Below are positions 1 to 18,635 of a DNA stretch of 64,000 bases, piece after piece. The translations under genes and the position numbers were made by a program. The notes under the pieces were generated by a model. It was not told the origin of the DNA. It made no database searches and worked only from the letters and a program-made list of their open reading frames with translations. The stretch's first letter is position 1. Each line of letters begins with the position of its first letter. Source of the stretch: Ridgeia piscesae. Taxonomy: Eukaryota; Annelida; Polychaeta; Sabellida; Siboglinidae. Location of the stretch: NCBI GenBank assembly GCA_025642075.2, contig JAODUO010000640.1, positions 253,501 to 317,500 on the forward strand. Reading direction: 5' to 3'.

Positions 1-375
1 TCGGTCAGTGATGTTGTCTCATGTCACCAACAGGTCGGTCAGTGATGTTCTCATGTCACCAACAGGTCGGTCAGTGATGTTCTCATGTCACTAATGGGTT
101 GGTCAGTGATGTTCTCATGTCACCAACAGGTCGGTCAGTGATGTTCTCATGTCACTAACAGGTTGGTCAGTGATGTGTCATATCAACAACAGGTCGGTCA
201 GTGATGTTGTCTCATGTCACCAACAGGTCGGTCAGTGATGTTCTCATGTCACCAACAGGTCGGTCAGTGATGTTCTCATGTCACCAACAGGTCGGTCAGT
301 GATATTGTCTCATGTCACCAACAGGTCGGTCAGTGATGTTGTCTCATGTCACCAACAGGTCGGTCAGTGATGTTG
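1..375. repeat. 32-bp minisatellite containing the INTS13 splice acceptor
   Basis: About 11 tandem copies of a roughly 32-bp unit (GTCGGTCAGTGATGTT followed by CTCATGTCACCAACAG) run from the left edge into the INTS13 exon. The real exon begins at 359 with GTCGGTCAGTGATGTTG, coding the RSVML that precedes EQPRK. So each unit repeats the end of the intron (CACCAACAG) plus the first 16 or so coding bases. Some units carry an extra TGT, and the array continues left of the window. Confidence 0.93.
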
Positions 376-1609
376 GAACAACCGCGCAAGACTGGAAACA
401 AAGTCATCTCACACATGTTGACAAGTCATGGAGGAGAGATCTACATCCACATCTTGATGACATCGCGGTCAATCCTGGAAGACCCTCCTTCCATCAGTGA
501 GGGCAGTGGGGGCCGCATCACCGACTACCGCATTAATGTAGGTCATACACATCCCTGTTGGTCATGCACACTGACTACTTCATCAGTGTGGGTCACACTG
601 TATTGACTATTACATCATCATCATCATTGTGTAGCCATAGTGTCCCGTGGTTGGGCGAAGGCCTCAGCATGCTGCTTCTACATCTGTCTATGTTGTGCTA
701 TCCTCTGCTAGATAAACCCTTCCAGTAGTCGTCTAGTTCATCTCTCCACCGTCCTCTAGGTCTTTTCTTTTTGTAGGGTCTCCAGGTGATACGTAGTTTC
801 CATCCAATGGTTGTCTCGTATCTTGCTATTGTTATGACACTGACTACCACATCACCATAGGCCAAACATCATTGAAGGTCATGCATCACTGACTACATCA
901 CGGTCTACTGCATGACTATAAATCACACATCATTGACTACCACATCAATATTTGTTTAAAAAATCAGATTACACATACTTTGACATTTCTATAAAACACT
1001 GATTCGGAAACAGATTTGACTCAGTGTTCCAATAATGACATTTAAAAACATGTTTCCATTATGTTATATGTTGTAATGTTTTAAAACATTCAATTAAATA
1101 CAGTCTTAACAAAATATAAGGAAATGCAATGATAACCAAGACATGCTGTAATTACACTGTATACTCACGTGTGTGTGTGCACACGCGGGTGCGCATGCAT
1201 GCATGTGTGTGCTCCAGACACCACTATAGCCCCTGCCCTAGTGTGTGCAATGTTTCAGGACTTTGGAGAGATGATGCGTCAGAACTGGCTCGCTCCAGTC
1301 GCAGATGTTTCTGGCTTTGAAGAGCTACCCATACAGAGAGGTAGCGTTTATTCATTATCAAATTAAACCAAAGCATAGCCATAATATGAAAATACTGTGC
1401 AATAAATATAAGAGAAATTAAGCATTTTAATGCGAGTCTGTTGTGATGGTCAGTGTTGGTTTCAGCTTCCAGCTACTTGTGTATTATGTCAGTGCGTATG
1501 TTTTATATACTATATATTTAGTGATACACCTTATTGTACATGGTATCAAGATGGTTCCCATAACGCGATATGACTGGATTATTGAAGACCAGATAAATGA
1601 GACATGACT

Positions 1610-1642
<33 letters not shown>

Positions 1643-4600
1643 TATATATATTATATATAATGTACATATATATAATATATATATATATAATATATATGTA
1701 TATATATATATTATGTGTATACATATATAATATGTATATATTATATGTATATAATAATATATATATATTATATGTATATGTATATAATATATATAATGTA
1801 TATACATATATAATATATATATATATATAATGTATATACACTGTACATATATAATATATATATCCACACCTACTACAAACACCAGCCCTGGTAATAATAA
1901 TAAAACAAAGACAAATATGAAAATAAAAGACACATCACATTTATTTGTCAGAAGTGATGTGGACACGTGTTGACTCAGTGATGTTGTAGTGGTCAGTGTT
2001 GACTCAGTGATGTTGTAGTGGTCAGTGTTGACTCAGTGATGTTGTAGTGGTCAGTGTTGACTCAGTGATGTTGTAGTGGTCAGTGTTTTTTTGCAGCAAG
2101 GAGTCAGTTGGAGAGAATTACACGGCACTGGCCACTGGTCATCGGTGACACCATCATTTTCAACCTGCTCCCGGTCAGTCATAGTTTTCTTTGCTAATTG
2201 TGCAGTTGGGCAGTGAATGTGGTCAAGCTACTTGACAGGCCAGTCTTCTGTATGCTGTCACACGGTGTACTGAGTTGTAAGGTACCTGTACATGGTATGA
2301 GCCCACTTAAGACCAAGCTAAGTAGAACTTTGATAACTAGAAGTATTGCCCTACTGGTTTCACTTATCCAGAGTGTACTGTCATTGTTTATTTGAGAATG
2401 AAAACTGTAATGGCCTAAACAAGATCCAAAGACTAACAGAAATTAGAACTCATTAATTTTGTTTCATTCATTCAATTTAAAAGTGTTGTTGTTGCAGCAA
2501 GTACAGCCTCTTTCACCAGTAATCATTGCTGTGTGTTGTTGTTGCAGCAAGTACTGCCTCTTTCACCAGTAATCATTGCTGTGTGTTGTTGTTGCAGCAA
2601 GTACTGCCTCTTTCACCAGTAATCATTGCTGTGTGTTGTTGTTGCAGCAAGTACTGCCTCTTTCACCAGTAATCATTGCTGTGTGTTGGTGTTGCAACAA
2701 GAACTGCTTATTTCACCAGTAATCATTGCTGTGTTGTTGTTGCAATAAGAACTGCCTTTTTCACCAGTAGCCATTGCTGTGTGTTGTTGTTGCAGCAAGT
2801 GATGCCTCTTTCACCAGTAATCATTGCTGTGTGTTGTTGTTGCAGCAAGTGCTGCCTATTTCACCAGTAATCATTGCTATGTGTTGTTGTTGCAACAAAT
2901 ACTGTCTCTTTCACCAGTAATCATTGCTGTGTGTTGTTGTTGCAACAAGAACTGCTTATTTCACCAGTAATCATTGCTGTGTTGTTGTTGCAGCGAGTAC
3001 TGCCTCTTTCACCAGTATTCATTGCTGTGTGTTGTTGTTGCAGCAGCAAATACTGTCTCTTTCACCAGTAATCATTGCTGTGTGTTGTTGTTGCAGCAAG
3101 TGCAGCCACTTCCATCACTAATCATCAAGGAAACGATGTCAGAATCCGAGTCACTAGAATGCAAGAAAGCCATCTATCGACTCGTTTCCATGGAAAGTCA
3201 CAATGAACCACTGCCGGTGCCCCCTAGTGGTACACGCGGTAAAGGACCTAAGCGGTGAGACATTTAAGAAAATTGACATATCTCTGTTGGGGTCATGGTG
3301 GGTATGTAGGAAACTGGGAACACGTCCTACCAGGGTAGTTAGTGGCCTGAGAGGCCATAGCCTCATACTGGGTGAGAGGCCATAGCCTCATACTGGGTGA
3401 GAGGCCATAGCCTCATACTGGGTGAGAGGCCATAGCCTCATACTGGGTGAGAGTCCATAGCCTCATACTGGCCTTATTTTGGCTTTGTAGTGAGCTCATG
3501 GCCTTATATTGAGCTTATGGCCTTTACTGGGCTCTGTCTTATTTTTGGCTCATGGTCTTGTCAGAGCTCATGGTCTTATTTTTGGGTAATGGCCTTATAT
3601 TAACTCATGGCTTTATGTTTGATTAATGGCCGTATGCTCAGCTCAAGGCTAGGGACATGAGATAACACAAGTTTTCATTTTTTTCAGTTGTGACATCAAC
3701 ATTATTATTTTAATGTTTTTAAACAAAAAAATTGGCATAGCATTACATATAGACACATTATGGATTGACAGCAATGTCTTTAGAACAACAACTAGTACCA
3801 TCACTATTGTACATGGAAAATAATTCTATAATAAAACGTAATAAAAAGCACCTGAAAGAATACTGTGATTGGTTCGGCTGTCATGACAATCACTGACACT
3901 TGATGTTGAGGTTCACCATTAATCACACACAATACATCAACTTTATGTTGGCCAGAGAGGAGCAGTATCGCCAGATGTGGAGTGAGCTGGAGAAGTTTGT
4001 GCGTGCGCATGCGGGCTCCTCCAGCATGCACCACAAGGTGCTGGAGTGTGTGCTGGAGTGCAAGAAGCCGTCGGTGGACGACGGCCACGGAGGCTCGCCC
4101 ACTGGGGAGGACAGGAAACCATCACTCCTAGAGCTGGAGCAGGCCGCATGGAAGGAACTGGACAGGTGAACAGTCTCACAGTCTCACTGTGCCACCAGGG
4201 TCCTGTGCACTCTTGCACAACCATAGTGGTATTACTCAGTTTGACTTGTTCTATCAAAAGAAACAAAACATTGATTTAATTAGTGGTACAGTTAGAACCA
4301 CTACATACACATACACAGACATCATTTTATAGGAACATATTATGTTTAGCATTCAGAAGCATGTGAAAGGAGGATTTGACATCATATTGAAGAGGATGTA
4401 ATGTCACAATGAAACAATAATTATTATAGTTTTGATTACAAAAAAATAGAACCTGCAAAGTGTCTAACTGGTCAATATTTGACATCAGTCTTTAGTATTG
4501 GTTGTATGGTGTTGTGAGAGTGTGTTGCTGTTGGTGGCAGGTATGAGAAGGTGCCAGACAGGCGGGACACACTGAAGATAGACACACCAGAGTCTCCTCC

Positions 4601-6175
4601 GCCGACCAAACGCATCAAGGCAGAGAAACCACATGCCATCAGTCGCACCACTGGTAAACACAGTCACACGTACACATGTCAGTCGCACCACTGGTAAACA
4701 CAGTCACACTTACACATGTCAGTCGCACCACTGGTAAACACAGTCACACTTACACATGTCAGTCACACCACTGGTAAACACAGTCACATTTACACATGTC
4801 AGTCGCATCACTGATAAACACAGTCACACTTACACATGTCAGTCGCACCACTGGTAAACACAGTCACACTTACACATGTCAGTCACACCACTGGTAAACA
4901 CAGTCACATTTACACATGTCAGTCGCACCACTGGTAAACACAGTCACACTTACAACACATGTCAGTCACACCACTGGTAAACACAGTCACACTTACACAT
5001 GTCAGATGCACCACTGGTAAACACAGTCACACTTACACATGTCAGTCGCACCACTGGTAAACACAGTCACACTTACAACACATGTCAGTCGCACCACTGG
5101 TAAACACAGTCACACTTACACATGTCAGTCGCACCACTGGTAAACACAGTCACACTTACACATGTCAGTCGCACCACTGGTAAACACAGTCACACTTACG
5201 TATGTCAGTCACACCACTGGTAAACACAGTCACACTTACACATGTCAGTCGCACCACTGGTAAACACAGTCACACTTACGTATGTCAGTCACACCACTGG
5301 TAAATAAAAATGATGGTGGTGGGTCTTCTGAGTCATTCACGAGCTGAAGGTTGTTTTCAGCTTGTCAGTGACAATATGTTGTTGTTGTTGACAGGTCACG
5401 AGTCACTGTTGTCAATGTGGACCAGCAGACTAAAGGCGCAACATTCAAATCATCATGCCGAGTTTGCTGGCCGGGCAGAGAGCAACGGCCACAAGGCAGA
5501 CCTGTATATACATCTCAATGACAACCCTAAGGGGTAAATACCAATACTTTTACATTCTGATAGTTCCTAGTCGATTGCTTAACAGTATTAGAATAAAACA
5601 ATAAAGTATCCAGTTTTGCCATCTATTTATGCTGTGGTACTTAGAGTAATGCACATATATTTATATATTACCAGTGAAATGGTGTAATGTTTTATGCTGA
5701 AGTATAAGCTTAATCAATTCACTGAAGTTCACTGAAGACACAGGTACAAGGCAGTGATTGGTCTAAGCTGTAAGGAATATTTTGTATGTAAAAAACCAGC
5801 ATTTTGGTTACTTGTGACAGTGTGAAGTGATAAACGTGACTAATGTTCATTGTAATTCATGTTACAGTACCGCTAGACTGTAAGGTGCTGGCATGTATAA
5901 TTACGGAGTAATACATTAGATCTAACTGGTGTAATGGCAGTAGGTTGCCACAGTGAATACAGCTAGTTTTCGTTCAAGTCATGTGCTCGAGTTAGATGTC
6001 TCTTATAAAACATGGCAGTAACATGTCTACCCACCTGACACCCTTTAAACCTATGCTACCACCTGTAATATATGTTGTATTACAAAACCAAAGTAACACC
6101 TGTACTTACCTATGCTCTCTTTCTTTCAGAAACAAGAAAAATGGTGGCATGCCAGGGAAGACGAATGGCACATAG
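359..6175 (+). CDS. INTS13: Integrator complex subunit 13 (INTS13/Asunder), C-terminal half, 8 exons
   Basis: Coding exons: 359-537, 1259-1340, 2097-2173, 3097-3254, 3956-4165, 4541-4653, 5395-5533 and 6130-6175 (stop TAG at 6173-6175). All introns are GT/AG and the phases agree across all joins, giving about 334 residues. The rest lies left of the window. Recognised from memory of human INTS13/Asunder (about 706 aa) by blocks such as LLEQPRK-like, KVISHML.SHGGEI, SRSILEDPPSISEG, TDYRI.DFGE, GTRGKGPKR and EQYR.MW.ELE..VRAH, ending in an EFAGR..S motif. INTS13 belongs to the INTS10-13-14 module of the nuclear Integrator complex, which cleaves nascent snRNA and paused transcripts. Asunder is also linked to dynein localisation. 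A basic PPTKRIKAEK stretch (exon 4541-4653) fits a nuclear localisation signal. Three of its splice sites lie at the ends of tandem arrays that repeat the splice site. No frameshift or internal stop was seen. Confidence 0.95.
625..845 (-). mobile_element. Decayed LINE 3'-end fragment in INTS13 intron
   Basis: Read on the minus strand, this stretch gives KRPRGRWRDELDDYWKG and, in another frame, HAEAFAQPRDTMAT. These resemble the conserved C-terminal tail of many non-LTR retrotransposon ORF2 proteins (arginine-rich RW.DE.....W, then a short EAF...WD motif). The frames are broken and no reverse-transcriptase core is visible, so this is a short dead remnant. The clade cannot be set from so little sequence. 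Confidence 0.6.
1600..1862. repeat. AT-rich microsatellite (TA)n
   Basis: Almost pure alternating TA with GTA interruptions, in the INTS13 intron between 1340 and 2097. Open frames on both strands here (runs of Y, I and M) are a product of low complexity and not genes. Confidence 0.95.
1965..2090. repeat. 29-bp minisatellite just upstream of an INTS13 acceptor
   Basis: About four copies of TTGACTCAGTGATGTTGTAG plus TGGTCAGTG end six bases before the TTTGCAG acceptor of the exon at 2097. The unit contains intronic sequence only, so the splice site itself is not repeated here. Confidence 0.85.
2484..3125. repeat. 50-bp minisatellite containing an INTS13 splice acceptor
   Basis: About 12 copies of a 50-bp unit: GTTGTTGTTGCAG, then CAAGTACTGCCTCTTTCACC and AGTAATCATTGCTGTGT. 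The true exon at 3097 starts after the same GTTGTTGTTGCAG and reads CAAGTGCAGCCACTTCCATC ACTAATCATCAAGG. The unit is therefore the acceptor plus about 27 bases of exon start, diverged in detail. Every copy keeps a TTGCA.C-type acceptor or a one-base variant of it (TTGCAACAA in some). Confidence 0.93.
3362..3475. repeat. 25-bp minisatellite GGTGAGAGGCCATAGCCTCA...
   Basis: Four to five copies downstream of the INTS13 donor at 3255. The real donor (CG|GTGAGACATTT) is about 110 bp away, and apart from the shared GGTGAGA the unit does not match the exon edge. A loose series of similar TCATGGCCTTAT motifs continues to about 3640. Confidence 0.75.
4634..5305. repeat. 40-bp minisatellite containing an INTS13 splice donor
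   Basis: About 16 copies of CAGTCGCACCACTG then GTAAACACAGTCACACTTAC ACATGT. The real exon ends at 4653 as ..ATCAGTCGCACCACTG|GTAAACACAG, so each unit carries the last 14 exon bases plus the donor and the start of the intron. Nearly every copy retains GTAAAC; one near 4811 reads GATAAAC. The period is not a multiple of three. Confidence 0.94.
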
Positions 6176-6486
6176 TCGGGAAAGCTAGCCGAGGGTACAA
6201 CATATATCTAGACATATTCACATGACCTGAAGAAATATTGAGAAGTGGGAAGATAAAACAGCAAACTACAGACATGACAAATATTGAAATACAATTTTAT
6301 GTGAATTGTGTCAGCTGAAGCACAGTTTGTATGAATTGTATGACTTATGCGACAAACTGATGAAATCACAATGATACTACATCATTGAAGTACGTGGTAC
6401 AACCAGTTTTATTGCGGAAATGTACCAACTTTAAAAAAAATTCTATGACAAAGGACCTAATACACTATTTTTTTATGAAATCGAGG

Positions 6487-6630
6487 AATAAAGTCAAATG
6501 GTTTGTTTAGTTATTAATGTTCTGTACAAACAGATTTGTTTATTTGATAATAAACACATTGGTACTTTTAACATGTTCTTTGTAAATAAACATTTGATAT
6601 ATTCTGTGCTTATTGTAGACAAATAAACTT
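6487..6630 (+). promoter_or_regulatory. Poly(A) signal cluster, probable INTS13 3' end
   Basis: Four AATAAA hexamers (6487, 6549, 6585 and about 6623) follow the INTS13 stop by 310-450 bp in AT-rich sequence. This fits a short 3' UTR. Which signal is used cannot be told from sequence. Confidence 0.6.
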
Positions 6631-6889
6631 TTTTTAAATTATAAAAAAATCTGGATTACAAATATGTATTCACATGGCCTAAGTCGACAACAAATAGATA
6701 TAATAATGATTCTAGTGTTGTAGGAACAACTGTCAGACCATATTCAGTTCTAGATGGAAAATACTTATTTAGGATGTTGGTGGTTTATTTTAAGATATGC
6801 TATGGGCACTGCCATTATTGAGATTTTCCCCCAAAGCTTGGCCCTACAATCTGTATTTGTAGTGATGTCTCATAAGGTTGAATGTGTTA

Positions 6890-9306
6890 CCTTGTTGTGG
6901 TTGCTCTGTTGACTGAAACTGACAGCTTGTTATGGTTGCTCTGTTGACTGACACTGACAGCTTGTTATGGTTGCTGTGTTGACTGACACTGACAGCTTGT
7001 TATGGTTGCTCTGTTGACTGACACCCACAGCTTGTTATGGTTGCTCTGTTGACTGACACTGACAGCTTGTTATGGTTGCTCTGTTGACTGACACCCACAG
7101 CTTGTTATGGTTGCTCTGTTGACTGACACTGACAGCTTGTTATGGTTGCTGTGTTGACTGACACTGACAGCTTGTTATGGTTGCTCTGTTGACTGACACC
7201 CACAGCTTGTTGTGGTTGCTCTGTTGACTGACACCCACAGCTTGTTATGGTTGCTCTGTTGACTGACACTCACAGCTTAGCTTGTTATGGTTGCTGTGTT
7301 GACTGACACCCACAGCTTGTTATGGTTGCTCTGTTGACTGACACTGACAGCTTGTTATGGTTGCTCTGTTGACTGACACCCACAGCTTGTTGTGGTTGCT
7401 CTGTTGACTGACACTGACAGCTTGTTATGGTTGCTCTGTTGACTGACACTGACAGCTTGTTATGGTTGCTCTGTTGACTGACACCCACAGCTTGTTATGG
7501 TTGCTCTGTTGACTGACACCCACAGCTTGTTATGGTTGCTCTGTTGACTGACACTGACAGCTTGTTATGGTTGCTCTGTTGACTGACACTACAGCTTGTT
7601 ATGGTTGCTCTGTTGACTGACACCCACAGCTTGTTATGGTTGCTCTGTTGACTAACACCCACAGCTTGTTATGGTTGCTGTGTTGACTAACACCCACAGC
7701 TTGTTATGGTTGCTCTGTTGACTGACACCCACAGCTTGTTATGGTTGCTCTGTTGACTGACACTGACAGCTTGTTATGGTTGCTCTGTTGACTGACACCC
7801 ACAGCTTGTTATGGTTGCTCTGTTGACTGACACTGACAGCTTGTTATGGTTGCTGTGTTGACTGACACTCACAGCTTGTTATGGTTGCTCTGTTGACTGA
7901 CACCACAGCTTGTTATGGTTGCTCTGTTGACTGACACCCACAGCTTGTTATGGTTGCTCTGTTGACTGACACTGACAGCTTGTTATGGTTGCTCTGTTGA
8001 CTGACACACAGCTTGTTATGTTTGCTCTGTTGACTGACACCCACAGCTTGTTATGGTTGCTCTGTTGACTGACACCCACAGCTTGTTGTGGTTGCTCTGT
8101 TGACTGAAACTGACAGCTTGTTATGGTTGCTCTGTTGACTGACACTGACAGCTTGTTATGGTTGCTCTGTTGACTGACACCCACAGCTTGTTATGGTTGC
8201 TCTGTTGACTGACACCCACAGCTTGTTATGGTTGCTCTGTTGACTGACACTGACAGCTTGTTATGGTTGCTCTGTTGACTGACACCCACAGCTTGTTATG
8301 GTTGCTGTGTTGACTAACACCCACAGCTTGTTATGGTTGCTCTGTTGACTAACACCCACAGCTTGTTATGGTTGCTTGTTGACTACACCACAGCTTGTTA
8401 TGGTTGCTCTGTTGACTGACACCCACAGCTTGTTATGGTTGCTCTGTTGACTGACACTGACAGCTTGTTATGGTTGCTCTGATGACTTACACTTACAGCT
8501 TGTTATGGTTGCTGTGTTGACTAACACCCACAGTTTGTTATGGTTGTTCTGTTGACTGACACCCACAGCTTGTTATGGTTGCTCTGTTGACTAACACCCA
8601 CAGCTTGTTATGGTTGCTCTGTTGACTGACACCCACAGCTTGTTATGGTTGCTCTGTTGACTGACACTCACAGCTTGTTATGGTTGCTGTGTTGACTGAC
8701 ACTCACAGCTTGTTATGGTTGCTCTGTTGACTGACACTCACAGCTTGTTATGGTTGCTCTGTTGACTGACACTCACAGCTTGTTATGGTTGCTCTGTTGA
8801 CTGACACTCACAGCTTGTTATGGTTGCTCTGTTGACTGACACTCACAGCTTGTTATGGTTGCTCTGTTGACTGACACTCACAGCTTGTTATGGTTGCTCT
8901 GTTGACTGACACTCACAGCTTGTTATGGTTGCTCTGTTGACTGACACTCACAGCTTGTTATGGTTGCTCTGTTGACTGACACTCACAGCTTGTTATGGTT
9001 GCTCTGTTGACTGACACCCACAGCTTGTTATGGTTGCTCTGTTGACTGACACCCACAGCTTGTTATGGTTGCTCTGTTGACTGACACTCACAGCTTGTTA
9101 TGGTTGCTCTGTTGACTGACACTCACAGCTTGTTATGGTTGCTCTGTTGACTGACACCCACAGCTTGTTATGGTTGCTCTGTTGACTGACACCCACAGCT
9201 TGTTATGGTTGCTCTGTTGACTGACACCCACAGCTTGTTATGGTTGCTCTGTTGACTGACACCCACAGCTTGTTATGGTTGCTCTGTTGACTGACACTCA
9301 CAGCTG
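6890..9306. repeat. 35-bp satellite array, about 69 copies, intergenic
   Basis: The unit is CAGCTTGTTATGGTTGCTCT GTTGACTGACACCCA, with a few common variants (CTCTG/CTGTG; ACCCA/ACTGA/ACTCA). Variants form local runs: a long ACTCA block lies at 8690-9000. It starts about 260 bp past the INTS13 poly(A) cluster. No exon edge is recognised in the unit, although it begins with a CACAG acceptor-like string. Open frames rich in QSTEQPQQA on the minus strand are repeat translations. Confidence 0.95.
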
Positions 9307-10390
9307 TTGGGGTAAGAAACGTGTCTTTGCAAGTGGCAACAATTATCTCCGTTCAGTTGCAGAAGAAACCAAATTACTTGTACACTGTACATGTGTATTG
9401 CTAAATATGTTAAATACTTGTTTATGAAGGATAGATGCTTGAAATATGGTGCAGTTGCCATTTTTTTTATAGTACACATGTTTATACCAACATCTGTTAA
9501 TAGTATAATGAAGAAAAAAGTAAAGAAACCAACTGACATGACAGCCTTAACTTGTTGAAGAAAACTTAAAAGGGCAAAAAGAAGTGCCATACTTATTATG
9601 TCTTATATAATATTTAACATTTCCTGAAATTAAAATGACACAAATTGAGGCAGTCTGATTGTTTTATTGTGAAATCATGTTATGCAGGATAATCTATATT
9701 TGGGTGACCCTGTGGTAGTTCAAAATAATGTTTGGTGCGACAACATATATTTGTTTTCCATAAAAGTATATGACTTGGCTTAAGAATATAACAACTGACT
9801 CTTTATGATTAAGCTTAGTTATAGTGTGAAAGTCAAGACAGCAATATATTGTAAAACTGCATTTGTTAAGACTACTTTCGACATACAATTACCAAGCTAA
9901 TGTGTGTATATAATATGGTATTTACAAGCTTAAGTGTGCTTATTTATGCAAAATGTCCAATCGTCCGATTTCTGATTTCTAAGAACACACAGACATAATA
10001 GTTCCATCAGTTATGCAGCCTATAATATTAATACACATATTTATTATTATAAATCGTTTGCATTTCATACCTAACGACAACACGCCCATAAGAGCATAAG
10101 TTACATTACTCTCGTGTATACATCAACCATCATATTGTATAAAAACGTGGGGGGAATGTTTGTCAACTTCCAATGTTATTGAACAATTAAGTTAACGTTT
10201 CCTGGCAACTTGCACGAGTTCCATCACATAGAACAATGACATTCTTTTCCAACAGTAACACGTGCGTACACAACAAAACAACTCCCAAGGAAAACGTTTG
10301 CATGCTGTCTGGGTAGCCATATAACTGTATTCACATTTACTTAGCATTACATATAACAACATAGAGCCTATCTCTATTCCCTTTACTATA
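9307..10390. other. AT-rich intergenic stretch, nothing recognised
   Basis: I see no exon with similarity to a known protein, no RNA gene and no terminal inverted repeat between the 35-bp satellite and the GC-richer block starting near 10400. The minus-strand open frame over 9273-9590 starts in the satellite's flank and has no recognisable domain. Confidence 0.5.
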
Positions 10391-10394
10391 GCAT

Positions 10395-10765
10395 GTTTTA
10401 TGTGTGTGCGTGCGTGCGCGGGCGTTTGCATACGTGCGTTGGCGGTTCCACAGATGGTAGCACAGACAGCCTAGCTATACGCTCGGGAAACAAAAATTCT
10501 CCAAATGCACCCCTCGATATTGAGTCTCCCAAATCATGCTCACTGGCGCCGGAATTACTTCATCCACCCGTCCGATCTCGACCCGTCGACGGATCGTGAT
10601 ACACTGGGCAAGGTAGTATTAAAAATGTTTCGCTGCTACGTTCAAAAATTATTGACATATTAATTGTCCAGTCCTTGACGCGGGCCGTTGCGCAAACGGT
10701 CTATGGGACAAGTAATGCTAGCGCAAGCATAACGCGAGTTCCCGCCTCACGAAGTATGCAGCCAA
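10395..10765 (+). promoter_or_regulatory. CpG-rich block, candidate promoter and 5' non-coding exon of TMEM243
   Basis: CG dinucleotides become frequent here (for example CGTGCGTGCGCGGGCG, CCGTCCGATCTCGACCCGTC, TTGACGCGGGCCGTTGCG), in contrast with the flanks. A possible donor, GGGCAAG|GTAGTA, lies at 10612. It could end a non-coding first exon joined to the acceptor at 12197 (TTTCAG|AGCAGTGAAGTC ATGG). This is inference from composition and position only. Confidence 0.35.
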
Positions 10766-10792
10766 TATTAACGCATGCCAAGCAATATATAT

Positions 10793-10860
10793 GTGTGTGT
10801 GTGTATACATATATTTATAATATATATATATATATAGATAGATAGATAGATAGATAGATC
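10793..10860. repeat. Compound microsatellite (GT)n-(TA)n-(GATA)n
   Basis: A GT run, then TA, then about seven GATA units, immediately after the CpG-rich block. Confidence 0.95.
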
Positions 10861-11423
10861 AATGTCCCTGGCGCGAGAGGGGGGTGTTTCCGAAAATCGC
10901 GCGCTGTCTCAAATTCACGACAATCTCGATCAGTGGTTCCATCTGGTGGATATGTTTAGGGGTCATGTGATTTGTCATATGGCCTGTTACCGACAAAATA
11001 CATGAGAAATACATAGCGTACGACGGAGAAAGAATGGGTCGTTCATCTCAGTGTCATGCATTTTAACAAACATCGTTTGCGACAGTTATGACTGTGATCC
11101 TAAGATAGTGAACGTTGTAGAAGAACACCCGTAGACTCCGCTGTGGTTGCATATTTACGACGAGTTGACCCTCGGTTACTGCTACCGACTGACAACTCCC
11201 ACTCAATTACCGTGTGTACAACTATTAGTCACTAGACATCGTCGGTAATCACGTCGATTCTGGTTGGCCGGCTGATTCCACATTTCTCCGTGAAATAGAT
11301 TAGGTTTTTTTATTAAACGTACAACTGAATACCTTAAATAAAAGGTTGGTAGCTTAATTGCTTTACTGAAGAATTATTAAGCCAACCAGTTCACGCTGTC
11401 GTTCTGTGATTTCCGATCAGAGT

Positions 11424-11770
11424 CTAAGGTGGTTTCCTCCAAACAGCCCAAATCGGAGCTAACGCAGTTTTTTTTACAAGCAGTTTGGGTGTCATGAAAC
11501 GGAGGTTCATGACTGCTGTTTGAAAAGCTATGGGGTTTTCTATTTCAGTAACATGTGGTGGGATCTTATTCCATATGCGGATTGCTCGGGGGTAGAAAGA
11601 AAACATGCACATGCGGTACCTGGTGGCTATGTAATATGGCCACAGTTTTTTTGACGGTTTGCTATTTGTGGGACCATGTTTGTAGTTTGATCAGGTCAAA
11701 TTGGAGGATGTTGCTATCAGTTTCAGATGTGATTTTGCAATACATGATGCTGTCATCGTCAAATTAAGAG
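11424..11770 (-). mobile_element. Decayed LINE reverse-transcriptase fragment 1
   Basis: On the minus strand from about 11767, the reading is FDDDSIMYCKITS, then a short linker, ILQFDLIKLQTWSHK and a stop. This matches the catalytic F/YADD box and following helix of non-LTR reverse transcriptases (usual form F-A-D-D-S/C..LY). The Ala is replaced by Asp and the frame is broken. Further along, 11612-11424 reads FYPRAIRIWNKIPPHV followed by an AFQTAV segment, the usual C-terminal end of Jockey/CR1-superfamily ORF2. The intervening part appears deleted. It is a dead copy. Confidence 0.75.
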
Positions 11771-11799
11771 TATGGGGGATTGAATGTTGTTGTTTATGT

Positions 11800-11826
11800 C
11801 ATTTATATATATATATATATATATAA
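11800..11826. repeat. (TA)n microsatellite
   Basis: A short pure TA run next to the LINE fragment. Confidence 0.9.
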
Positions 11827-12209
11827 ATAGAACTGGTCCTGATTTGTGGAAGAAGACATGTCGAGCGGTTAGATTCCCAATTACTTGACGTAAGCCATAA
11901 ACAAATTTTATTTCAGTCAATTTTACTCGTGGATATTGTTGACTTTCAGCAGAGGACATAATTGACACAACAGTTTCAGTGACAGACAATTTAAGGCTTC
12001 TAGTTCTAGTTTTTTTTTTCAGCACTCAGGTGTCAGCAGGGTTCTATTAGTATTGCTAAATTCCGCCCATAGCTCCCTGGCATATCAATCTATCTAATGA
12101 CAACTGGATTTGGTTATTGACTATGAGATTGATCAACCCCCTCATATTCGAATATTTCTACACATGTTTAATGGTAACATTGTAATTTTTGTTTCAGAGC
12201 AGTGAAGTC

Positions 12210-18622
<6,413 letters not shown>

Positions 18623-18635
18623 CTACTTCTTCCAT

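Noticed and set aside
1597..1966. Open frames on both strands in the TA-rich block
   Set aside because: Pure low-complexity alternating TA gives long Y/I/M frames on both strands; it lies inside an INTS13 intron.
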